Numbered from the stretch's first letter, positions 39,052 through 48,137 are shown. The stretch: DNA of 64,000 nt from Geodermatophilus marinus (GCF_003428645.1 NZ_QVQH01000005.1:124001-188000); one strand, 5' to 3'. The notes: a model not told the origin generated them from the sequence alone. A program made the numbers and translations.

Positions 39052-39621
39052 TCAGGCCCGGCGGCGCTGCCGGTCGATCGCCTCGAGGACCGTCTTGCGG
39101 CCCGTGCCGAGCTCGCGCTCGGCCCGCTCCGCACGGTCGAGCTGGCTGTCGCCGTCCATCCGGGCGATGCGCCCGCGGGCCTCGGGAGCGGTGAGGTCGA
39201 GCAGCTCGGCGGCCGCACGGGCCTCCTTCGCCGCGTCGGTGTTCGGCACGTGCTGGCCGTCACCGGACTCCTTGGCGCGCTCGGTGGCCCGCCGCTCGTC
39301 CTCGTCGAGCAGCTGCCACGCCGCGTCGGGCAGGTAGCGCCGGGTGCGGTCGCCCGCGCGGGCCCGGTCGCCGCCGTCGGCGGTGTGCCAGTCCTGCTCG
39401 CCCCACTGCTCGAGGTGCCGCTGCGACTCCGTGCGCTCGCCGGCATGCCGGTAGCCGCCGCCGGCCTTCTCGTACCCGGTGGTGAGCAGCTGGCTCTTGC
39501 GGGCGCTCCACTGCCCCGGCCGGCCGCCCCGGTCCCCGGCCTTGATCTCCTCCTTGAGCCGCTCGCGCAGCTCCGGCTCGGTGTAGTCCCGCTCGTACTC
39601 CTCGGCCGACTTCCCGCTCAT
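39052..39621 (-). CDS. DUF5872 domain protein
   Basis: This 189-residue hydrophilic protein has the DUF5872 pattern: YTEPELRERLKEEIKAGDRG, GRPGQWSARKSQLLTTGYEK, ESQRHLEQWGEQDWHTADGG and RRYLPDAAWQLLDEDERRAT. It is strongly charged and probably largely helical. Such proteins are found in actinobacteria, sometimes with plasmids or phage, but the role is unknown. The ATG at 39621 opens the conserved region. It is divergent from an aldehyde dehydrogenase gene with a 153-bp gap in which nothing clear was seen. Confidence 0.82.
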   Translation of the reverse strand: MSGKSAEEYERDYTEPELRERLKEEIKAGDRGGRPGQWSARKSQLLTTGYEKAGGGYRHAGERTESQRHLEQWGEQDWHTADGGDRARAGDRTRRYLPDAAWQLLDEDERRATERAKESGDGQHVPNTDAAKEARAAAELLDLTAPEARGRIARMDGDSQLDRAERAERELGTGRKTVLEAIDRQRRRA

Positions 39622-39774
39622 GCGGGGCGCTGTACCCCGCCCGGCCGGCGGTGACGCGGGGTGCCGGGACGGCGCGTCGTGCGCCCGCCGGTGTCCGGAC
39701 CGGCGCTCGCCCGCGGCGGCCGGCGTCCGCAGACTTCGGCGCGCAGAGCCCCGCCCGTCCGTCGAGGAGGACGC

Positions 39775-41211
39775 ATGACCACCCCGTACTGGGTCGCCGG
39801 CCGGCCGGCCACCGGCACCGAGCCCCTGGAGGTGCGCTCGCCGTGGGACGGCGCCCGCGCCGGCCGGACCACCCTGGCCACGCCCGCGGACGTGGAGGCC
39901 GCGGTCGCCGCGGCGGCCGCCGCCCGGCCCGCCTGCGCCGCGCTGCCCGCCGCCGCCCGGGCCGCCGCGCTGGACGCGGTCTCCCGGCAGCTGGCCGAGC
40001 GGGCCGAGGAGGTGGCCGCGCTCATCACCGCGGAGTCGGGCAAGCCGCTGAAGTGGGCCCGGCTGGAGGTCACCCGCGCGGTCTCGACCTTCCGCTGGGG
40101 TGCCGAGGAGGCGCGCCGCTGGTCGGGCACCCTGCAGCGGCTGGACACCGACCCGGCCGCCACCGGGCGCCTGGCGCTGGTCCGCCGCGCGCCCCGCGGC
40201 CCGGTGCTCGGCATCGCGCCGTTCAACTTCCCGCTCAACCTGGTCGCCCACAAGGTCGCCCCCGCGATCGCGGCTGGTGCGCCGATCGTGCTCAAGCCGG
40301 CACCGGCGACCCCGCTGTCGGCGCTGCTGCTCGGCGAGCTGTTGGCCGGGACCGACCTGCCGGCCGGCGCCTGGTCGGTGCTGCCCACGACCAACGAGGT
40401 CGCCGCCGGGCTGGTCGGCGACCCGCGGCTGCCGGTCGTCTCCTTCACCGGGTCGGTGCCGGTGGGCTGGTCGATCCGCGAGTCGGCGCCGCGCAAGCAC
40501 GTCACCCTCGAGCTCGGCGGCAACGCGGCCGTCGTCGTCGGTCCGGACCAGGGCGACGAGAAGTCCCTCGGCTGGGCGGCCTCGCGCATCGCCACCTTCG
40601 CGATGTACCAGGGCGGGCAGTCCTGCATCTCGGTGCAGCGGGTCTACGCCCACCGCGACGTGGCCGGCGCGCTCACCGAGCGGGTCGTCGCCGCGGTGCG
40701 GGTCCTCGGCACCGGCGACCCGGCCGACCCGGCGACCGACGTCGGCCCGCTGGTCGACGAGCAGGCCGCCCGCCGGGTGGAGAGCTGGGTGGACGAGGCG
40801 GTGGCCGCGGGCGCGACCGTGCTCACCGGCGGCACCCGGGACGGCGCCACCTACGCACCGACCGTGCTCACCGGGGTGCCCTCGACCGCGCGGGTCTCCT
40901 GCGAGGAGGTGTTCGGCCCGGTCGTCGTCCTCGAGGCCGTCGACTCGCTCGACGAGGCCTTCGCGCGGGTCAACGACAGCCGCTTCGGGCTGCAGGCCGG
41001 CGTCTTCACCCGCGACCTGCAGGTGGCGTTCCGGGCCGCGCAGGTGCTCGACGTGGGCGGCGTGGTGATCGGCGACGTGCCCAGCTTCCGCGCCGACCAG
41101 GTGCCCTACGGCGGGGTCAAGGACTCGGGCACCGGCCGGGAGGGTGTGCGCGCCGCGATGGAGGACCTCACCGAGGAGCGGGTGCTCGTCCTCACCGGCA
41201 TCGACCTGTAG
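39775..41211 (+). CDS. Aldehyde dehydrogenase (succinate-semialdehyde dehydrogenase-like)
   Basis: This 478-residue NAD(P)-dependent aldehyde dehydrogenase has the catalytic residues Asn151 (in APFNFPLNLV), Glu246 (LELGGN) and Cys284 (GGQSCIS). The coenzyme-binding IVLKPAPATPLSALLL and SFTGSVPVGWS lie between them. A step from succinic semialdehyde to succinate would complete the GABA route of this region, but the substrate is not proven. The ATG has GAGGAGGACGC upstream. It is convergent with the second aldehyde dehydrogenase gene, separated by a palindromic terminator-like repeat. Confidence 0.85.
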   Translation: MTTPYWVAGRPATGTEPLEVRSPWDGARAGRTTLATPADVEAAVAAAAAARPACAALPAAARAAALDAVSRQLAERAEEVAALITAESGKPLKWARLEVTRAVSTFRWGAEEARRWSGTLQRLDTDPAATGRLALVRRAPRGPVLGIAPFNFPLNLVAHKVAPAIAAGAPIVLKPAPATPLSALLLGELLAGTDLPAGAWSVLPTTNEVAAGLVGDPRLPVVSFTGSVPVGWSIRESAPRKHVTLELGGNAAVVVGPDQGDEKSLGWAASRIATFAMYQGGQSCISVQRVYAHRDVAGALTERVVAAVRVLGTGDPADPATDVGPLVDEQAARRVESWVDEAVAAGATVLTGGTRDGATYAPTVLTGVPSTARVSCEEVFGPVVVLEAVDSLDEAFARVNDSRFGLQAGVFTRDLQVAFRAAQVLDVGGVVIGDVPSFRADQVPYGGVKDSGTGREGVRAAMEDLTEERVLVLTGIDL

Positions 41212-41276
41212 CCGCCGCGCGCCTCGTCCCTGGCCCGCTCCTCCGCGCCCCCGCCCCCGCCCCCGCCCCCGCCCCC

Positions 41277-41346
41277 GTGATCATGGGCTTCTTGCCGGCG
41301 ACACGCGCCGGCACGCCGGGCGGGCCGGCAAGAAGCCCATGATCAC
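41277..41346. repeat. GATCATGGGC-type palindromic element (copy 1), likely bidirectional terminator
   Basis: Perfect 22-bp arms begin GTGATCATGGGCTTCTTGCC and are separated by 26 bp. It lies between two convergent aldehyde dehydrogenase genes. The outer arm matches the element at 58777-58860, also between convergent genes. CCCCCG repeats precede it and GGGAGGGGGCC repeats follow. Confidence 0.85.
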
Positions 41347-41348
41347 CC

Positions 41349-41427
41349 CGGGAGGGGGCCGGGAGGGGGCCGGGAGGGGGCCGGGAGGGGGCCGGGAGGA
41401 GGCCGGGAGGAGGCCGGGAGAGGGCCG
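41349..41427. repeat. 11-bp G-rich microsatellite
   Basis: About seven tandem units of CGGGAGGGGGC and slight variants (CGGGAGGAGGC) run up to the 3' end of the second aldehyde dehydrogenase gene. One strand is a G-run array that could form G-quadruplexes. Confidence 0.85.
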
Positions 41428-41434
41428 GGGCGGC

Positions 41435-42880
41435 TCAGCTCTCGATGTTGGCCATGACGTGCTTGACGCGGGTGTAGTCCTCGAACCCGTACATCGAGAG
41501 GTCCTTGCCGTAGCCGGAGTGCTTGAACCCGCCGTGCGGCATCTCGGCGACCAGCGGGATGTGGGTGTTGATCCACACGCAGCCGAACTCGAGCGCCCGG
41601 CTCATCCGCATGGCCCGGCCGAAGTCCTTCGTCCAGACGCTGGAGGCCAGGCCGTACTCGACGCCGTTGGCCCAGGCCAGGGCCTGCTCCTCGTCGCTGA
41701 ACCGCTGCACGGTGATCACCGGGCCGAAGATCTCCCGCTGCACCATCTCGTCGTCCTGGCGCAGGCCGGCGACGACGGTCGGCTCGACGAAGAAGCCGCG
41801 GTCGCCCTGCCGGCGCCCGCCGGTGGTGACCTCGGCGTGGTCCGGCGCCCGGTCGAGGAACCCGGTGACGTGCGCCAGCTGGGCGGCGTTGTTCACCGGC
41901 GGGACCAGCGCGTCCTCGTCCCCGGCGCCCCCGTCGAAGGTGGTCCGCGTGCCGCGGGCCTGCTCGGTGAGCGCGGCGACGAAGTCGTCGTGGATGCCCG
42001 GCCCGGCCAGCACCCGGGTGGCGGCGGTGCAGTCCTGGCCGGCGTTGAAGTAGCCGGCCACCGCGATGGCCTCCGCCGCGGCCTCGAGGTCGGCGTCGTC
42101 GAACACCACGACCGGCGCCTTGCCGCCGAGCTCGAGGTGCACCCGCTTGACGTCGCGGGCCGCGGTCTCGGCCACCTGCATCCCGGCCCGGACCGACCCG
42201 GTGATCGACACCATCTGCGGGGTGCGGTGCTCGACCAGCGCGCGGCCGGTGTCCCGGTCGCCGCAGATCACGTTGAACACGCCCGGGGGCAGGAACTCCG
42301 CGGCCAGCTCGGCCATCCGCAGCGTGGTCGCCGGGGTGGTGTCGCTGGGCTTGAGGACGACGGCGTTCCCGGCGGCGATCGCCGGGGCGAACTTCCAGAC
42401 CGCCATCATCATCGGGTAGTTCCACGGCGTGACCTGGCCGATGACGCCGACCGGCTCGCGGCGGATGAACGAGGTGTGCCCGGCCATGTACTCCGCGGCG
42501 GCCCTGCCCTCCAGGTGGCGGGCCGCACCGGCGAAGAACCGGATCTGGTCGACCATCGGCGGGATCTCCTCCGACGCGGTCAGCCCCAGCGGCTTGCCGG
42601 TGTTGCGGCTCTCCAGTGCCACCAGCTCCTCGCCGTGCGCCTCGATGGCGTCGGCGAGGCGGAACAGCGCCAGCGACCGCTCCGAGGGGGTGGCGTCCCG
42701 CCAGGTCTCGAAAGCGCCCGCGGCCGCCCGGTACGCGCGGTCGACGTCCTCGGGGGAGGACACCGGCGCGGATGCGAAGACCTCACCGGTCGAGGGGTCC
42801 ACCAGGTCCATCCGGCGGCCGTCGGTGGTGTCCACGTGCTCGCCACCGACGAAGTTGCGCAGTTCGAGCTTCTCGCTCAC
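41435..42880 (-). CDS. Gamma-aminobutyraldehyde dehydrogenase-like
   Basis: This 481-residue aldehyde dehydrogenase resembles PatD/YdcW, which oxidises 4-aminobutanal to GABA. The catalytic residues are Asn154 ([10 protein letters not shown]), Glu250 (LELGGK) and Cys284 (GQDCTAATR). Other typical parts are [15 protein letters not shown] and [20 protein letters not shown]. The GTG start lies 6 bp after AGAGGGATC. It reads in the same direction as the small 127-residue gene and the FAD/Fe-S pair upstream, so these four genes form one operon. Their GntR regulator is divergent. Confidence 0.87.
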   Translation of the reverse strand: MSEKLELRNFVGGEHVDTTDGRRMDLVDPSTGEVFASAPVSSPEDVDRAYRAAAGAFETWRDATPSERSLALFRLADAIEAHGEELVALESRNTGKPLGLTASEEIPPMVDQIRFFAGAARHLEGRAAAEYMAGHTSFIRREPVGVIGQVTPWNYPMMMAVWKFAPAIAAGNAVVLKPSDTTPATTLRMAELAAEFLPPGVFNVICGDRDTGRALVEHRTPQMVSITGSVRAGMQVAETAARDVKRVHLELGGKAPVVVFDDADLEAAAEAIAVAGYFNAGQDCTAATRVLAGPGIHDDFVAALTEQARGTRTTFDGGAGDEDALVPPVNNAAQLAHVTGFLDRAPDHAEVTTGGRRQGDRGFFVEPTVVAGLRQDDEMVQREIFGPVITVQRFSDEEQALAWANGVEYGLASSVWTKDFGRAMRMSRALEFGCVWINTHIPLVAEMPHGGFKHSGYGKDLSMYGFEDYTRVKHVMANIES

Positions 42881-42920
42881 GGGAGATCCCTCTCGTCCGA
42901 CTCCACGACTGATCCGGTCG

Positions 42921-43304
42921 TCATGATCCTGCGGGACCACCGATCGGTCCAGCCGCAGGGCCGTCAGCCTGCGGATCCGTGGCCCCGGGCTCGGCGGCTC
43001 CCGCCTCGAGCTCCGCCTCGACCTCCGCCAGCAGCGCCGACCCGGTGACCACCCGGCCGGCGAAGTGCCGGTGCATCCACTCCAGGTGGTCGTGCCGGCT
43101 GCGCATGATCCGCAGCGTGTCCCAGTTGGGGAACACCTGCTGCAGCACGTGGGTCTGCATCAGCCGCGGGTCGACCTCGTAGACGTGCTCGAAGGTCGTC
43201 TGCGCCACCTCGCTGACCCGCAGCGGCGCCGGCGGCGTGTGCTGCTCGGCGAACCGGTAGGGCGCCGTCGCGGCCGGGCCGCCGGGCTGCTCATCGGTTC
43301 TCAT
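42921..43304 (-). CDS. Hypothetical protein between aldehyde dehydrogenase and FAD oxidoreductase
   Basis: I do not recognise this 127-residue protein. It is soluble, with a Pro-rich start and tail and a central helical part ([59 protein letters not shown]). The His/Arg-rich [15 protein letters not shown] could bind metal or cofactor. Its ATG overlaps the FAD-oxidoreductase stop by 14 bp, which implies translational coupling and a protein partner. A third subunit of that enzyme is a reasonable guess, not shown. Confidence 0.65.
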   Translation of the reverse strand: MRTDEQPGGPAATAPYRFAEQHTPPAPLRVSEVAQTTFEHVYEVDPRLMQTHVLQQVFPNWDTLRIMRSRHDHLEWMHRHFAGRVVTGSALLAEVEAELEAGAAEPGATDPQADGPAAGPIGGPAGS

Positions 43305-44871
43305 CGGTGGTGTCCCTCCCGTAGGCCCGGTCGAGCAGGTACTTGCCCGGGTTCATGACGTTGTTCGGGTCCAGGGCGCGCTTGACCTCGAGCATCACGT
43401 CGAAGCCCTTGCCGAGCTCCTGCGGCAGGAGGTCGACCTCGCCCTCGCGGCAGGAGCCGTGGCAGGCGCTCATCGAGCCGCCGTGGGCGATCGCGACCGC
43501 GGCGATGTCGCGCTTGGCCTGCACCCAGGCCGCCCAGGCCACGTCGTCCAGGCGCTGCTCCCAGATGCCCACGTCGATCTCGGTGAGGTAGTCGACGCCG
43601 GTGGCGGCCGAGGTGTAGGCGAACATCCCCCAGTCGTCGAAGACGTCGGTCTTCCGGCGCAGGTCGGCGACGATCTCGTGCCAGGCGCGGCTGACGGCGG
43701 GGACGGCGGAGTAGTTCACCGCGGCGTCCTCGCAGTGCCAGGACATCGGGATGACCTGGCCGTCCTTGGTGCGGCCGTGCAGCGGGGTGGCGTACCGGTC
43801 GTGCCGGGCCGCCCAGTCGCCCTCGCTGATCTCGTCGCCGAGGTAGCGGGCGCGGTGCTCCCTGGCGATGCGGAACAGCCGCCGCCCGCCGGCCCGGACC
43901 TCGTCCTCGTAGCCGTACATGACCGCGCAGACCAGCGCGCGGACGTCGGTGGGCTGCGGGATGTAGGCCTCGTCGTCCCGCCGCAGGTAGGCGACCTTGT
44001 GCTCGTCGAAGAGGACGGCGCCGGCGAAGGTGGCCACGCCGGCCCGCGCGAGCGCGCCCACGCAGGCGTAGGCGTCGTCGTAGCTGTCGAACGCCCAGAA
44101 CGGCGAGAGCTCGGCCTCGGGCTTGGGGAACAGCTTGAGCGTCGCCTTCGTGGCAATGCCCAGCGTGCCCTGGTGGCCCATGAACAGGTGCTTGAGCTGG
44201 TACCCGCTGGAGCTCTTGCTGATCTTGCCGCCGATGCCGTCGCCGACGTGCAGGACCTCGCCCGTCGGCAGCACGTGGTCGAAGCTGAGCACCAGGTCGC
44301 GGGTGTGCCCGTAGCGGGAGCCGATGAGCGACCAGCCGCTGGTGCCGATCCGGCCGCCGACCAGCGAGCACGGGTAGGACGCCGGGTCGTCGGGGTAGAA
44401 CAGCCCGTGCCGCGCCAGCCGCTCGTTGAGCTTGAGCATGTTGATGCCGGTGCCGACGGTGACGGTCCGGTTGACCAGGTCCAGCTCGTGGACCTGGTTC
44501 ATCCTCTTGACGTCGACGACGATCCCCCGGCGGTGCGGGACGGCGCCGTCGGTGAGCCCGGTGCCGCCGTCCCGCGGGACGACGGGGATCCGCAGGTCGT
44601 TGGCGATCTTCACGACCTCGGCCACCTGCTCGGTGGAGGTGGGCAGCACGACCGCGTCGGGCACCCGCTCGGACCAGCGGTGCACCGGGAACGGCGCGGG
44701 CACCCGCGCGCGGTTCCAGCGGTCGGTCTTGGCCAGCAGGACCTGGTCGTCGGCGAGCACCCGCCGCAGCGCGGTGACCAGGGTGGTCAGCGCCGCGTCG
44801 TCCAGCGGCTCGCGGGTGAACGGCGCGGTGCCGATCGGCTCGGCCCCCAGGGTCGGTTCGGTCGTCGTCAT
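43291..44871 (-). CDS. FAD-binding oxidoreductase (GlcD/D-lactate dehydrogenase-like)
   Basis: This 526-residue flavoprotein belongs to the FAD_binding_4/FAD-oxidase_C group (vanillyl-alcohol oxidase fold), with glycolate oxidase GlcD and D-2-hydroxyacid dehydrogenases. The PP-loop region reads VVPRDGGTGLTDGAVPHRRG. NRTVTVGTGINMLKLNERLA and GGRIGTSGWSLIGSRYGHTR follow, and the C-terminal PNNVMNPGKYLLDRAYG is typical. It lies two bases after the stop of an Fe-S protein gene. The pair likely oxidises a hydroxyacid or amine-derived acid and delivers electrons to quinone. The substrate is unknown. Confidence 0.85.
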   Translation of the reverse strand: MTTTEPTLGAEPIGTAPFTREPLDDAALTTLVTALRRVLADDQVLLAKTDRWNRARVPAPFPVHRWSERVPDAVVLPTSTEQVAEVVKIANDLRIPVVPRDGGTGLTDGAVPHRRGIVVDVKRMNQVHELDLVNRTVTVGTGINMLKLNERLARHGLFYPDDPASYPCSLVGGRIGTSGWSLIGSRYGHTRDLVLSFDHVLPTGEVLHVGDGIGGKISKSSSGYQLKHLFMGHQGTLGIATKATLKLFPKPEAELSPFWAFDSYDDAYACVGALARAGVATFAGAVLFDEHKVAYLRRDDEAYIPQPTDVRALVCAVMYGYEDEVRAGGRRLFRIAREHRARYLGDEISEGDWAARHDRYATPLHGRTKDGQVIPMSWHCEDAAVNYSAVPAVSRAWHEIVADLRRKTDVFDDWGMFAYTSAATGVDYLTEIDVGIWEQRLDDVAWAAWVQAKRDIAAVAIAHGGSMSACHGSCREGEVDLLPQELGKGFDVMLEVKRALDPNNVMNPGKYLLDRAYGRDTTDENR

Positions 44872-44873
44872 GG

Positions 44874-46403
44874 TCAGTGCCCCCCGCACCCGCAGCCGGA
44901 ACCGGAACCGCAGCCACCGCCGCCGCAGCCGCCGGAGCTGCCCCGGGTGCGGCGTGCCCGCCCGGGGACGCCGGTGCGCTCCTGCGCCAGCCGCCGGTCG
45001 CCGACGTCCCCGCGGGAGCCGCCGACGGAGATGCCGAGCGACTGGGCGAACAGCTCGTGCAGGTCGACGACGTCGATGTCCTCGGCGTCGCCGGCCTCCG
45101 ACAGCGGCCGCTCCGACCACGGGCAGGCGCTGACGAGGGTGTCGACGTCGAGCTCGGCGGCCCGCTCCAGCCGCAGCGCGCTGATCTTGCGCGTCAGCTC
45201 GGGCTTCTCGATGGGCAGGCCACCGCCGCCACCGGAGCAGTAGGACCACTGGGTGACCCGGTCGACGTCCTCGAACCGCAGCCCGGGGATGGCCCGGAGC
45301 AGCTCGCGGGGCTCCTGCCAGATGCCCTTGCGCTTGTTGAGCCGGCAGGGGTCGTGGTACGTGATCGCGCGGTCGACCGGGACGGACGGGGTCAGCCGGC
45401 CCTCGCGGAGCAGCTGGGCCAGGACCTCGATCACGAGCACGACCTCGATGTCGAACTCCTCGCCGAAGTACTTCGGGTAGTCCTCGGTGAAGCTGATGTA
45501 GTCGTGCGGGTCGAGCACCAGCACCCGCCGGGTGCCGGTGGCCCGCCAGTTGTCCAGGTTGTGGCGGGCGAAGCGCTGCGCCTGCTCGGCGTAGCCCATC
45601 TCCGCGGCGGGGCCGCCGCAGCACCACTGCTCGCCCATGAGCCCGAACTCGTAGCCGGCCATCTGCAGCACCTGGGCCACCGCCCGGGGCACCGACGTCC
45701 GGTAGAACGCCGCCTCGCAGTCGACGAACAGCACCGTCTCGCCGCCGACCGGGATGTCCAGGCCCTCGGCCCAGTCGCGGACCGACTCCTGGCCGACCGG
45801 CGTCTCGCCGAGCACCGGCTCGTGGGTGCGCAGGTCGGTGCGCTCGTTCCAGATCTGCCAGTTCGGCTGGTGGACGCCGCTCTCGACGGCCAGCGAGCGC
45901 ACCGCCTTCACGACGTCGACCGTGCGGGTGCGGAAGCGGTAGAAGTCGCCGGTGAACAGGGTATTCGGGCAGCGCAGCTCGCAGGCGCCGCACTGGGTGC
46001 AGTTGACGTAGTCGGCGGCGATGTCGGCGATGTCGAGCTCGCCGCGCTCCATCGCGATGACGTTGGCGTGGAAGGCGGTGGGCGTCCAGGACTCGTTGCG
46101 TTCGACCTGGGTGACCGGGCAGACCTCGCGGCAGAACTTGTGGCCCGACGAGAAGCAGTTGTAGGAGGCGTTGCGCCACTGCTCGACGAAGGCGGCCGTC
46201 CGTGGGTCCTCCCGCGGCGGGGGGACCGGGCCGGCGAGCGTCTCGGGGAAGTCCGCCAGCTCCGGCGGGTTGGACGGGGCCCCCGGCGTGAACGGCTCGG
46301 ACAGGGCGTCGATCTGCCGGGGGGCGTCGACCGGCGGGGCGCCGTCGCCCGCGGCGGTGCGGGGGGTGGCCCCGGGCGCCCGGTCGGGCTGGACCTGTGT
46401 CAC
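44874..46403 (-). CDS. (Fe-S)-binding CCG-domain protein with Cys/Gly-rich tail
   Basis: This 509-residue protein resembles GlcF/GlpC/HdrD. A ferredoxin-like region has an atypical first motif (Cys83, Cys91, Cys95 in NCFSSGHKFCREVCP) and a classic CxxCxxCxxxCP (CTQCGACELRCP, Cys135-145). Two CCG domains follow (EQWCCGGPAAEMGY and WSYCSGGGGGLP with YHDPCRLN before it). The last ~20 residues are Gly/Cys/Ser only, with four cysteines and a final His, which is unusual. The GTG start has CGAGGAGC upstream. It heads the operon with the FAD enzyme and a 127-residue protein, and is divergent from GntR. Confidence 0.85.
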   Translation of the reverse strand: MTQVQPDRAPGATPRTAAGDGAPPVDAPRQIDALSEPFTPGAPSNPPELADFPETLAGPVPPPREDPRTAAFVEQWRNASYNCFSSGHKFCREVCPVTQVERNESWTPTAFHANVIAMERGELDIADIAADYVNCTQCGACELRCPNTLFTGDFYRFRTRTVDVVKAVRSLAVESGVHQPNWQIWNERTDLRTHEPVLGETPVGQESVRDWAEGLDIPVGGETVLFVDCEAAFYRTSVPRAVAQVLQMAGYEFGLMGEQWCCGGPAAEMGYAEQAQRFARHNLDNWRATGTRRVLVLDPHDYISFTEDYPKYFGEEFDIEVVLVIEVLAQLLREGRLTPSVPVDRAITYHDPCRLNKRKGIWQEPRELLRAIPGLRFEDVDRVTQWSYCSGGGGGLPIEKPELTRKISALRLERAAELDVDTLVSACPWSERPLSEAGDAEDIDVVDLHELFAQSLGISVGGSRGDVGDRRLAQERTGVPGRARRTRGSSGGCGGGGCGSGSGCGCGGH

Positions 46404-46451
46404 TGCGTGCTCCTCGTCACAGGGGGGCTGGGGTGAGCGCCACGCTAACCG

Positions 46452-46479
46452 GCTTAACCTATGGATTCAACGGTTAAGC
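46452..46479. promoter_or_regulatory. Candidate GntR operator in the divergent region
   Basis: GCTTAACC-N12-GGTTAAGC, perfect 8-bp arms in an A+T-rich island between the Fe-S protein gene and the GntR gene. The position suits repression of both. The sequence is longer and wider-spaced than the classic FadR-type site TGGTNNNACCA, so assignment rests on position and symmetry. Confidence 0.6.
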
Positions 46480-46531
46480 TCCCGCTGCCGGGGTGTCACA
46501 CTTCGTGGCAGGACCCTTCCAGGAGGCGACC

Positions 46532-47314
46532 GTGCAGCTGCTCAGCGGTGACGCCCGGCGCGCCGTCTTCGCCCCGCTGGACGACGGCGCGCTGCGCAGC
46601 GAGGCGGTGGTGCGCCGCGTCGGCAGCGCCATCGCCCTGGGCCTGCTGGCCGACGGCGAGCAGCTGCCCACCGAGACCGACCTCGCCACCATGCTCAAGG
46701 TCTCCACGGTGACCCTCCGGGAGGCGCTGGCCGAGCTGCGCAAGCTCGGGCTGGTGGAGACCCGCCGCGGGCGCGGCGGCGGCAGCTTCGTGCGGGCCCG
46801 CGACGACGTCCTGGCCGAGCTGGCCGAGGCCCGCCTGGTCGAGCTGGGCACCACCGACCTGCGCGAGCTCGGCGACGTGCACGCCGCCGTGGCCGCGGCG
46901 GCCGCCCGGCTGGCCGCGGTGCGTGCCTCCCGCACCGAGATCGCCCGGCTGCGCGACATCGTCGACCGGCTGGCGTCGGCCGGGTCGGTCACCGGCCAGC
47001 GGCGGATCGACGGCCGGTACTACATCGAGCTGGCGGCCTGCGCCCAGTCGGTGCGGCTGACCATGCAGGAGATGGACCTGCACCTGGAGCTGGGCCAGCT
47101 GCCGTGGCCGCCGGCGCACTCGCCCGGCCTCCTCGACGTCATCGTCGCCGGGCACCGGGCCGTCGTCGACGCGATCGAGCACCGGGACGCGGCCTCGGCG
47201 CGCGCCCTCACCGAGGCGCACATCGAGACCCGCACGCTCTGGTCGGTCGAGCTGCGGCTGCAGCGGCTCGGCGGCGCCGCCCCCGCGGCGGGCAGCCGCC
47301 GGGAGGTGTCGTGA
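46532..47314 (+). CDS. FadR/GntR-family transcriptional regulator
   Basis: This 260-residue regulator has an N-terminal winged helix (AIALGLLADGEQLPTETDLA, VSTVTLREALAELRKLGLVE, TRRGRGGGSFV) and a C-terminal FCD-type helical effector domain (LRELGDVHAAVAAAAARLAA, RRIDGRYYIELAACAQSVRL, HRAVVDAIEHRDAASARALT). The GTG at 46532 is chosen because AGGAGG lies 5 bases upstream. It is divergent from the Fe-S/FAD operon and overlaps a cache-domain gene by 4 bp. It probably controls both sides in response to a carboxylate or amine intermediate. Confidence 0.88.
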   Translation: MQLLSGDARRAVFAPLDDGALRSEAVVRRVGSAIALGLLADGEQLPTETDLATMLKVSTVTLREALAELRKLGLVETRRGRGGGSFVRARDDVLAELAEARLVELGTTDLRELGDVHAAVAAAAARLAAVRASRTEIARLRDIVDRLASAGSVTGQRRIDGRYYIELAACAQSVRLTMQEMDLHLELGQLPWPPAHSPGLLDVIVAGHRAVVDAIEHRDAASARALTEAHIETRTLWSVELRLQRLGGAAPAAGSRREVS

Positions 47315-48030
47315 CGTCCGGGCGGGCGGGGGAGGCGGCGCGGGTGGCGGCCGCGGTCTCCGGACTCGTCGAGCAGGTCTTCGCCACCGTCGACCGGGTG
47401 CACGAGGCGGTGCTGCGCTCGGTCGAGCGCTCGGGGCTGCCGGCCACGCGCTGGGTGCTCCCCGAGGGGGTGCAGCTCCTGCTGCGGGCACCCGGGCAGC
47501 TCGCCGTCGGGCTGGGGCTGGTCGTCGCGCCGCGGGCCGAGGAGGGGCTGCCGCTGCGCCTGGAGTGGTGGCAGGCCGACCCGGACGGCGGCGAGGTGCA
47601 CACCCTGGAACCGGACCTGCGCCCCAGCAGCCTGGGCTACTACGACTACACGACCGCCCCGTGGTTCGACGTCCCGCGCCGGACCGGGCGGCGCCACGTC
47701 TTCGGCCCCCACGTCGACGTGCACGGCACCGGCCGCTACGTGCTCACGCTGACCGAGCCGGTGCTGGCCGGCTGCGGGTTCGTGGGCGTGGCCGGCGCCG
47801 ACGTCCCGGTGCGCCGGTTCGAGACCTCCGTGCTGCGGCGGCTCGGCGGGGCGGTGGCGCCCTTCCTGCTGCTCAACGACGAGGACCGCGTCGTCCTCTC
47901 GACCTCGCCGGGGTGGCTGGTCGGCGACCTGCTCGCGGCGGACGCCGTCCCGGAGGGGCCGGTGGCCGGGATCGGCGGCACCCCGTGGCGGCTGGTCCTC
48001 GTCGACGCGCGGAGCCGGCTCGACGCCTGA
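47311..48030 (+). CDS. Stand-alone cache-domain protein
   Basis: This 239-residue protein lacks membrane helices and signal peptide, yet has a cache-like sensor pattern: an N-terminal helix (ARVAAAVSGLVEQVFATVDR), PSSLGYYDYTTAPWFDVPRR, FGPHVDVHGTGRYVLTLTEP and GVAGADVPVRRFETSVLRRL. Cache domains usually sit outside the membrane in receptors, so a cytosolic form translationally coupled to a GntR regulator (GTGA overlap) suggests a small-molecule binding partner. An APC permease gene follows on the same strand after 154 bp. Confidence 0.75.
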   Translation: MTSGRAGEAARVAAAVSGLVEQVFATVDRVHEAVLRSVERSGLPATRWVLPEGVQLLLRAPGQLAVGLGLVVAPRAEEGLPLRLEWWQADPDGGEVHTLEPDLRPSSLGYYDYTTAPWFDVPRRTGRRHVFGPHVDVHGTGRYVLTLTEPVLAGCGFVGVAGADVPVRRFETSVLRRLGGAVAPFLLLNDEDRVVLSTSPGWLVGDLLAADAVPEGPVAGIGGTPWRLVLVDARSRLDA

Positions 48031-48097
48031 CCGGCCGGCGCCGCGAGGGCTGCGGGCGGGTCTGCGCCGGCGGCGACCGGACGCGGGCGCAAGTCCC

Positions 48098-48137
48098 TTG
48101 TCCTCTGAACTCTGCATCTATAGGTTTTCGGGAACCT
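48098..48137 (+). promoter_or_regulatory. Promoter and possible operator of the APC permease gene
   Basis: TTGTCC (48098-48103) and TAGGTT (48121-48126) are 17 bp apart in an A+T-rich stretch. An inverted repeat AGGTT-N6-AACCT (48122-48137) overlaps the -10. The GTG of the permease is about 50 bp downstream. Confidence 0.55.

Noticed and set aside
42460-42930. Plus-strand frame antisense to the aldehyde dehydrogenase
   Set aside because: No homology and no ribosome binding site; the minus-strand enzyme has all catalytic residues.
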